NCBI GenBank assembly: GCA_029561455.1
Contig: JAKQIY010000041.1
Span: 1-64,000 of the forward strand
Direction of reading: 5' to 3'
Length of the DNA stretch: 64,000 bases
Origin: a bacterium
Lineage (GTDB): Bacteria > Zhuqueibacterota > Zhuqueibacteria > Residuimicrobiales > Krinioviventaceae
The position numbers and the translations under genes are program-made. This document shows positions 34,250 through 43,100 of the stretch, one piece after another; positions within the stretch are counted from its first letter, which is position 1; the number at the start of each line of letters is the position of its first letter. Under the pieces are notes generated by a model. The model saw nothing but the letters and a program-made list of their open reading frames with translations. It had not been told where the DNA came from and did not search any database.

Positions 34250-34801
34250 TCAGGATTGCCGGTAACGGTTTTGCCCGATGATATAAGGCATATCCAGGTC
34301 CAGCATTTTATAGCTGATATAATTTCTGTTACCGCCGTGCCGCGGACTACCGTAAAAGCCCTGCATGGTATGGTCGCGCAACAGACTGAAGAAGCGCTGC
34401 GGCGATTGTTCTCCCCATTCTTGTTGGTCGACATTGCCGGATTCCAGCGCCTTTAAAACTGTGGTTTGTTCCTCCCACTTCAGTTCTAAAAATGTTTTAC
34501 CGAACATTTTCCGGCAGGTGTGCTGCAAAAGCGGCAGTCCCCGGCGATAGTCAGCCTGGTAAGCGGCCAGCGGCCCAACCAGTTGCTTGTCAATATAAAA
34601 CACCACGCCCGCTTCGATGGCGCCGGGATCGTCGTCCGCCGGGATGATCTGCCCGGTGATCGCTTCAACCAGTTTGGCTTCCTCTTCCGTAAAAAACCGC
34701 CAGTGGGAAAAATGTGCGGAACATCCCAACAAGGATACGACGCCCAGTCCGGCTGCCGTTTGCCCGATAAAACGGCGGCGCGAAATGTCATTCACAGTCA
34801 T
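34250..34801 (-). CDS. Gluconate 2-dehydrogenase subunit 3 family, TAT small subunit
   Basis: The family (PF13618) is the small chaperone-like subunit that escorts the GMC subunit. The TAT signal is ISRRRFIGQTAAGLGVVSLL, directly followed by a Cys (LLGC), so a lipidated TAT subunit is possible. The body has FTEEEAKLVEAITGQIIPAD and FFSLLRDHTMQGFYG, both typical. GGAGG is 5 nt before the ATG. First gene of the dehydrogenase operon, 31 bp upstream of the flavoprotein. Confidence 0.87.
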   Translation of the reverse strand: MTVNDISRRRFIGQTAAGLGVVSLLGCSAHFSHWRFFTEEEAKLVEAITGQIIPADDDPGAIEAGVVFYIDKQLVGPLAAYQADYRRGLPLLQHTCRKMFGKTFLELKWEEQTTVLKALESGNVDQQEWGEQSPQRFFSLLRDHTMQGFYGSPRHGGNRNYISYKMLDLDMPYIIGQNRYRQS

Positions 34802-34854
34802 GTTGTCCTCCTCTATAATCCAACCGGCCCTGCAGATAACGCCGGGCGCTGAAT

Positions 34855-35967
34855 TTATGCTTTAAGGAATATTTTCTGTTTATACAAAAAGTATAAAAAC
34901 AACCATTTAACCAGCAATACACAGAACAAGGTGAATAAGCCGGACAGTATGCCAAGGTGATCGACAAAGCCATGTATGAAAATATCGGCAATGATCTTGA
35001 AATTAAACAGGCTTTGTGCAACATAAATAGTAATGGGATTCAAGCCGATAACGATAAAAACAAATGCCCAGCGTCGATAGCCGCGCATATCGATGATCCA
35101 GTAAAACAAGGCCAGCAATAAAACGCTCCAGCCGCCAGCCCATAACACATAAGAACTGGACCAGAACAGCTTGTTGATCGGGAAAACCAAACCCCATACC
35201 CACCCTGCTAACAGCAGAATGACGCCGCCGCCGCATAACCACAATATTTTTTTCTGCTGCGGGACTGCCGATTTCAACCAGTGTCCGGCCAATACCCCCA
35301 GTAAGGTTGTGGCCACAGCAGGGATCATACTAATTATGCCTTCATTATCGCCAAAGGTATAGCAACAAAACGATCCCGGCAACAACAACCGGTCCAGGTA
35401 CCCGGCAAGATTACCTTCAGGTGTCAGCACCCCGGCGCCAAATCCCGGCACCGGGATCAGCGCCATAGCGCCCCAGTACAACAACAGGATGGCCCCGGCA
35501 ATGATCGCCTGCGCTCTGACTTTGGTATTGATCATAATTATTGCGGTAATAAAATAACAAATGGCTATTCTGTGCAGCACCCCGGTATACCGGTAATGAC
35601 TGAAATTAAAATCAAACAAGCCGTTATAGATTAACGCCAGCACAAACAAGGTTACGGCGCGCTTGATAATGTGCATATAAATTTGTTTTTTCGGCTCGCC
35701 CTTTTCCATCCTTTTGCCCAGCGCAAAGGGCATACTCAAACCCACAATGAACAAAAACAGCGGGAAGATCAAATCGTAAAAGGTAAAGCCATGCCATTGC
35801 GAATGATCCAGTTGACTGGCAAGACTATCGGTAAAAGGGAGTTTGAATAACCGGAAAAAGGTTTGAAAAAAGGCGTCCCCGCCGATGATCCAAAACATGT
35901 CAAAGCCGCGCAGAGCATCGATGGAGAGAATTCGCCCGGAAGGTACATTCTTTATCTGCTGTTGCAT
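34855..35967 (-). CDS. DUF5009/NagX-like membrane acyltransferase-type protein
   Basis: The 370 residues have about ten membrane segments. The N-terminal RILSIDALRGFDMFWIIGG and FTFYDLIFPLFLFIVGLSMP are hallmarks of the COG4299 family, which is related to heparan-alpha-glucosaminide N-acetyltransferase. In bacteria it is often next to sugar-degrading genes and is thought to modify or move sugars, but this is not settled. ATG 35967 has GGAG 8 nt upstream; two in-frame GTG codons just before it are less likely. It precedes the dehydrogenase operon by about 50 bp and may be part of it. Confidence 0.85.
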   Translation of the reverse strand: MQQQIKNVPSGRILSIDALRGFDMFWIIGGDAFFQTFFRLFKLPFTDSLASQLDHSQWHGFTFYDLIFPLFLFIVGLSMPFALGKRMEKGEPKKQIYMHIIKRAVTLFVLALIYNGLFDFNFSHYRYTGVLHRIAICYFITAIIMINTKVRAQAIIAGAILLLYWGAMALIPVPGFGAGVLTPEGNLAGYLDRLLLPGSFCCYTFGDNEGIISMIPAVATTLLGVLAGHWLKSAVPQQKKILWLCGGGVILLLAGWVWGLVFPINKLFWSSSYVLWAGGWSVLLLALFYWIIDMRGYRRWAFVFIVIGLNPITIYVAQSLFNFKIIADIFIHGFVDHLGILSGLFTLFCVLLVKWLFLYFLYKQKIFLKA

Positions 35968-36078
35968 TTTCACCACTCCTGTGAAATGATTTTATTCGAA
36001 AATCAATTTTAACTTTTATTGCCGGTGTGATAATGTTGGTAATCTAAAGCAGGAATAACAAAATTACAGAGTATATTA

Positions 36079-37143
36079 TTAAAAAGATTGCAATAATTCA
36101 AGCATTTTTCTGTCTAACTTTTGCCCGTTAAATATTTCATATTTGACATCAGCGCGATTGCTGTTCAAAATTCCAAAAGCGCCGCGGAAATTCCACAACG
36201 CCCAACCCCAGCCAACTTCTTTCCACAAAGACAGGTAATCTTTCATCCAGGCCAGCGCCGTTTTGTGGGGAGTTTGGTTGTAACAGCCCCACTCGCCCAC
36301 ATGCACCATTACCCCCTGCTTTTCCAACTCTAGCCAGGGGGCAATAACTTCTTTGTGTAACATATCCTTATTCCAGACAATATGTTCATCGCTATTCAGA
36401 GGCCAGGAAGGATTCGGCCACAGCCCGGATTCCCCGATCCAGTCGGCTTTATAATGGCTCACTTGCATGGGGTCATACCCCCGTGTGCTTTGCGCAATAT
36501 TCAAATCTTTTAACCCGAAAACCGGCGTCCGGCCCCACCTCAGGCCGTCGGCAAAAATCAGCCGCTCGGCGTCATAGCGACGGATTGCGCCGACCATAGC
36601 TTGTACAACCCGGACATAGACTTGTTCCGGAATATCCGATGGTTCATTTAAAAGATCAAAACTTAAACGTTCGGAGGAAATACCTTTATAACGTTTCGTA
36701 AAGCATTCCCAATGCAAACAGGTCGCTTCAAGCGCCTTTTCATTTTCCCACAGCGACACCGGTTCGCGGGGAGTATTTACACAATAACCCGGAGCGCGAT
36801 GAAAATTCAAATTGACATGAATGTTGTATTGTCGGCCAAATTCCACTGCCTGGTCAATCTCTTTCAACACCTTTTCATCAAATTTCGTCCAGTCATTAAC
36901 ATCGGACCAGCACCAATACGACATGGGCAGGCGCACAAAATTAAAGCCCCATTCCGCCATCCAGGCAAAATCCGTTTCCCGGTACGGGGCATTGATCTTG
37001 TCGGTAAACTTTTCCAGCAGGTTAAACCCCCGCCAGCGTTTATCGTCGCCGGGTTTGAGCGCGGGAGTTTTACGACATTGGGCGCCGGTCATAAGTAATG
37101 CAGAAGCGGTTGTTACTGTTTTCAAAAATTCGCGTCTTTCCAT
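36079..37143 (-). CDS. GH5 family glycoside hydrolase, exported
   Basis: An N-terminal RREFLKTVTTASALLMTGAQC stretch reads as a TAT-like signal ending in a lipobox-like Cys. The barrel then shows RGFNLLEKF, FVRLPMSYW, HVNLNFHRAPGYC, the acid/base Glu in FDLLNEPSD, and the nucleophile Glu in MVHVGEWGCYNQ. The end, WGWALWNFRGAFGILN, is also standard. The 354-residue length has no extra domain and no T9SS signal, unlike the other GH5 at 825-2789. It lies 21 bp after the CHAT gene and could share its transcript. AAGGA precedes the ATG. Confidence 0.88.
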   Translation of the reverse strand: MERREFLKTVTTASALLMTGAQCRKTPALKPGDDKRWRGFNLLEKFTDKINAPYRETDFAWMAEWGFNFVRLPMSYWCWSDVNDWTKFDEKVLKEIDQAVEFGRQYNIHVNLNFHRAPGYCVNTPREPVSLWENEKALEATCLHWECFTKRYKGISSERLSFDLLNEPSDIPEQVYVRVVQAMVGAIRRYDAERLIFADGLRWGRTPVFGLKDLNIAQSTRGYDPMQVSHYKADWIGESGLWPNPSWPLNSDEHIVWNKDMLHKEVIAPWLELEKQGVMVHVGEWGCYNQTPHKTALAWMKDYLSLWKEVGWGWALWNFRGAFGILNSNRADVKYEIFNGQKLDRKMLELLQSF

Positions 37144-37164
37144 CTTTTTCCTTATATGTGGTGT

Positions 37165-40100
37165 TTATCTGAAATCACCGGTAATTGTAAACGCTCCCCA
37201 GAACGCAGGATAGGGATTGATCTCGGTATAGACAACCTTTTGCGCCAGTTGTAACGCTTCGGCCCGGCTCTTGCCTTCGGCCAGGTAACGGAAAAATCGT
37301 TTGATGAGCACCGCCGTTGCCAAATCGTCCACTTTCCACAAACTGGAAAGCAGCGACGCCGTACCGGCATAAATAAAACTGCGGGACAAGCCGATCACTT
37401 CATCGCCGCCGTGAATAGCGCCCAGGCCGGTCTCGCAGGCGCTCATAGCCACCACAAAAGCATCCAGGTTTAAGGAGAATATTTCATGCGCTTCAAGCCG
37501 GCCATCGTTACTGGAATCCGGGGCTAACAACAACGCCGAAAGCATCGGGTTGGCGTCGTCGTACTGGCCGTGACAACTGAACAACAACAGCGGCGGATAT
37601 TCATGCTGATCCAAAAAATTGGTTTCCGAAGCCCGCTTTTCAAAAAAGCTGTTCACCGTGGGATAATAGCGGGTCATGGCATTCACTTCCAGGGAAGCAA
37701 ACGGCAGAGACCAGCTTTTGTCGCCCAGATCCGGGTTGCCAAATGCCAAAAGCGGCATACTGCGCCGGTCGCGCGTGAGCAGGGAATCGCCACGCGCCAT
37801 GCAAAAGCCATATACTGTGGCGCTGGGTGCAATCGAATTGGCTTTTTTCAAACCAAAAAACTCGCCCATTTGATCCTGTAGTACAGCAAACGGCAGGTAA
37901 TGCATTTGTCCCTGGGGAATAATAACCACCTGTTTAACAGCGGCCAGGTCGCTTTCCCATGGCGCAAAAAACACATTATATAATTCCTGCGACCATTTGG
38001 TAATGGAAAGCTGTTTTTCCAGGGCCTGACGCAAATCGAAAATCTCCTGGACGACCTGTTGCTCATTGACCTGCTGCTTTTTAAAAACATAATGATCCCA
38101 CCTGACAAACCATGAATACAGATAGTCTTTATAGAAATAAAATTCCAGAATCGCGGCGCTATCCGGCAGCATCGCCTGAATTTTTTCTAATGGCCAGGGA
38201 TTGACGCTCATCATATCGGAAAGCTGGGGATTGGTTTCCTGCAATTTCAATAAATGCGCGGTATAGGCGTTTTTCAGCATGTCCATCTCCGCTTCAAGGG
38301 CAAGTGCCTGCCGCGCATGAACGCTGTCCGCAGAGGTTCGCAGGTAAAACAATTTGGATTGCAACGCCTGCATTTGCGTTTGCAAACTATCGCCAATTGC
38401 TTCATCCACGCCGTTTTTAAACGCTATCTTTTTATTGCCAAGCAAATCCAGAAAACTGCGGCTTTTGGCGCGTTCCACCAGCATCAGGGCATCGCCGCCG
38501 CGGTTATTATTAAAGAGCAGGGAAATAAGGGCGCCATAAACCTCCATTTTATCATCAACAAACCCGGAGGCATATTCTTCCACCTTGATGCGGGCGCGCA
38601 TTTTTTCAATCACATCCAGCGCCAGGTAATAATTTCGGATCGCGTCATCCGTGTTTTTTTGCAACGTATCGGTTTCGGCCAGGTTCTTGTAAGCGCGCCA
38701 TTCAATATCCGGTATGAATAAACGGTTCGCAGCTGCCGCAGCCAGGTTAAAATAGACCCGCGCCGAATCGGGTTTATTGTTTAGAAAATGCAGCCGGCCA
38801 TATTCCAACTGGCATTGCGCCTGGTTGCGCCGGTCGCCAATGTCGCTGGAAATTTGCATAGAGCGGTCGCAATAATTCCGCGCCGTGGCTAGTTCCTTAC
38901 GGGCAATATAAATCGAAGCGATATTGCGAAAATCATAAGCCAGGCCGCGCCGGGAACCGATTGTCGAATCAATAGCCGCAGCCTGTTCAAAGCTGGAAAG
39001 CGCCAGGTCGTCGCGCCCCATGGTGCGCTGGATCATACCGATATTTTTATATATAGTCGCCTGGTCGCTTTTATCATTCCGCGCCGAGGCCAGTTCCAGG
39101 GCTTGCAATTCAAATTCCATAGCCGGCTGCGCCTGTCCCAAACTAAGAGCGATCAAACCGCGGGTTGCATAACCGACCTGCAATAATTTTTCATCATTTA
39201 AATCTTGAAAAATTTCCAGCGCCTGGTTTTGATTGGTCAGCGCATTCTGAAAATCGCCGGTCTTCCAGTAAACATTGGCAAGGTATTGTTTGGATAAACC
39301 GATCAGCTTACGGCTGTTTGCCGCAGAAGAGATTTGCAGGGCTTCCTGCTGGTATTGCAGAGCCTGCTGGTAATTGGCCATCTTTTCTGCGGTTATGCCC
39401 AGGTTGTGCAGCGCATCCACCAGGTCCGGCGACGGCCCGAGCGAGCGGAAAATTTCCAGCGCTTGTTGCTGTACCTGCATAGCGTCATAATAATTATCAT
39501 AATAAACAAAATTAATGCGGCCAATATCGCGCAGACACTGGGCGACCCCGGCCGGTTTATTGATCGACTGGAATTTTTCTTTTGCCTGGGTGAAAAATTC
39601 TATAGCGGTAGCGTACTTGCCGCCGCGTTCATATATAAGCCCGGTCTCGCGCAGGGATTTGGCTTCTTCTTCCTTCAGGCCATAGCGTTCGGCCAGTTCC
39701 GAGAATTTGGCTTTGGCGGCTATACCATTATCATAATCGCCCTTTTGAGTATAGAAAAAGGCCAGGTTGCTGTAACCGGAGGCAATGCCGGAGACATTGT
39801 TCTGTTTTTGCGCTTTATCTATCTGGGCAAGCTGAGTCTCTATCGCTTTATCCCACAATCCGCCGTTTACGGCCGTTTCCAGGATACGCTGCTGTAATAA
39901 TCGCACACTCTGCTCATCTTTCTTCAGTTCTGCCATTTGCGCAGCGCTTTCATAAAAACGAATAGCATCGGTCCATTCCCCCAATTCAAAAGCGCTATGA
40001 CCGCGGCGTACCTGTGTCTCAAAACCTTCAACAGCATAACGGGTTTCTTCCACCTCGCTCATGCCACCAAATCCGTAAAGCTGAAAGCGCCCCCAAAATG

Positions 40101-43100
40101 ATGGTGGTTTGCCCTGTTCCCTAAAGCCGGCCTGGGTGGCCCGCAGCGCCTCGGCAACCGGCATTCCCTGTATTTTTTGGTAAAATTGGGTTATAAATTC
40201 AGCATTCTCTTGCGGCGTGGTTTCCCATAACGTTACCAGCATGGAAGGCGCGCCGGCATAACGAAATGCCCGTTCCCAGGCGATGAACGGCTCATTATAC
40301 CTGTTAAACGGAACGCTGTTTTCAAAGCCGATATACACCAATCCGGCATTTAACGACATTTTATACAGATCTATCGAGCTAAAGACCGCCGCGCTCGATT
40401 GCTTGATGCGGAACCCCATACGTGACCGCGCCGGGTCGATTGCATTCCAGTCGCCCGTTACTGACATGTAGATCAGGTCGGACATGGTCATGGGCTGAAT
40501 CTGCTCGCTAAAGCTGTTCGGCTGAGTGCTGCTCAGAGGCAGGGCAACGGTATACCCGTATTCTTTTAACTGGTTGTGGGTATCCTGTAATGAGGCGAAA
40601 AACACCCGCTGACCGGGGATTTTACGTTTATCTATAGAAAAATAATAATCGGAAAGACTGGAACAGACAACAAAAGGCAGCGGTTGCCGTTCCGGGTTGA
40701 GTCCCTGCAGCAGTACCGCCCAGGGCGCCAATACCGCGTCCAGCGACGGAATGATGATCACGTGATCTACCTGGTCTTGTATAGCTTGCAGCGGCGTCAA
40801 CAGTGAAGCAATGGCCGTTTCAGCCGTCCGGGGATCCTTTCCTGACTTTATATCGGCATTGAGCTGCCTGAATTGCATACTCAACTCATTGGCGGAAACC
40901 GGCACGCTGTTAAATGTTATCTGCGCCGTCGTTATCAGCCACACCAGCGCCTGATCTTCCTGGCTGTCAATGTACAGAATTGCTTCCCGCTCCTGCAGCC
41001 GGTCCTGAACTTGTTTTACCCCTACCGGGTTTACCCGTACCAGGGTCTCCAGTTCAGGCACTTCTTCGCGGGCGCTTTCCAGCAGTCCCTGGTATTCCTG
41101 TCTATATTCTTCCAATTCCGCACGGGTAGCTACAATTTGTGAATAAGGAATATTGTACTGATTTTTATATTTCAACAGGGTTATTTGTAATTCATTGATC
41201 TTGTTTTGTAAATATTTGGCATTACCGTAATAGATCTTGTGCCGTTCCTTGCGCAGTTCAATGTTCTCGCCGCTCACAATATCCAGGTACAAATTTGCCC
41301 GCAATCTTTCAGAAAAAGCCAACGCTTCCTGGAAATCGCCTTCCTCCACCAGGTATTTTATGGCCCGGCGATAGGGGATCTGGTGTTCCAGGCGCACTGT
41401 AGCGGCGTTTGCCCCGCCAATTTTCTCCGGGTACGACTGCATTACTTCTATGGCTTCATTAAAGTACTCGTAAGCATCCCACTGAATTGCATATTTGCGT
41501 TTAACGGACAGATCCATTATGGATAACAGATCACCCAGGTCGGTATCGATCCTCCATAATAGATCATAATAAGCGTTACGGATCGCCAGCTTGCGGCTGG
41601 CATTAAGATAACTGAACGATTCGTCGGCATTACGCAGTTTCATATATAATCTGCCCAGCTCGTAATTGACGGAACATTCATCATAGTCCAACTCATATTC
41701 CCTGCTGATCCGCAGCGCCTCTTCCAGGTAAGTTTTGGTATATGAAGCATTATTTAAAAAAGTCATGGTGGCATTTATATTGGCGGCTTTATCCTGTGTT
41801 TCCGGGTTGGTAAAGCTAATGAGCGAAAAATCGGCCAGGTAACGGTACAGGTTGCATTTTAATTGCGCATAACGGGCTTCTTCATCCTGGGTTGCCGCCA
41901 GGGCATCATTGATCTTTTCAGCGGCAATATCATGATAACGGCGCAAATCATTACCAACCAGGCTATAGTCCAATTGTCCTTCCTGAAGACCGGCATTCAG
42001 CGCCAGGACAATTTTTGCCAGGTTGGTGCTGTTGATGATAACCCCTCTTTTAATATCCCGCTTTTTACTGACCTCAAAGGACTGGAGAAAATAATTCCAA
42101 GAATTGGCATAATCGCCCTTTAAAAAATAGAGAAAACCGATATTGTTCAAAAAAGTAGCGTTTGCTTCATAGTCCTTGCGTTTTTTATACAAATCCATCT
42201 TTTTTTGCAGGTACGAGATGGCTTCGCTATAGTTCTTTTCACGAGCATAGCTGTTGCCCAAAATTGAAAAAACCAGGGCGCGTTCATCGTTGGTGGTCAA
42301 TTTCAAAGCGGCGCCCGATGCCATTTTACTCAAATCGAGAAAGGGCAAAGGCATGTATAACCCTAATATTCCCAATTTAACCCGGCTGGCTTCGTTTTTA
42401 ACTTCCTTTACTTTGCCGCTTTCCAGCAGATCTATTGCCAGTTGGGCATAATAAATGGCGTCTTTAGGTTCGTCGAGCATCAGGTAATTATAGGCAATGC
42501 TGCGGTAACTGCGCATCAGTTCGTCATACATGTTCTTGCGCTTTTGCATCTCCGCCGCACTTTGAAAATACTCTATAGCATATTCATTAATATCGCCAAT
42601 CTGGTACAACAGGGCCAGGCGGCTGTTGTTCAGTAACACATGCCATTCATTGCCCTGTTCTTTATAAAGTTTTATAGCGCGTTTTAAATAGCGCGGGCCG
42701 CGCTCCAGGTCTTCCACCACCAGGGCGCAGTGACCCATGCGCTCAAAGATCAGCGCTTCGCGCTGTTCATCAAAAAATGTGGAATCCAGAGCCAATTTGA
42801 TATGATAGTATTTATAGGCATTTTCAAAGCCGAACTCGCCGAGGTTGTAATAGTTATTAGCCAGGTTCAGGGCCAGGTTGGCTTCCAGTTCGGGATCCTG
42901 GCGCTCGTCATTCAAGCCAATCGCTTTGGTCAGTTCATGAATGGCGCGTTCATAATAACCGCGCGGGGCGTCCAGCTTGGCAAAGGTGATGGTATTATAT
43001 AACGAAATAAACGGCGCCTCGATCATTTCCTTTGCCCTGGTAAAAAAGCTCTTGGGCTTGGCGCGCTGCCGTTGCAGCGCCTGTTCCATCATTTCATAAT

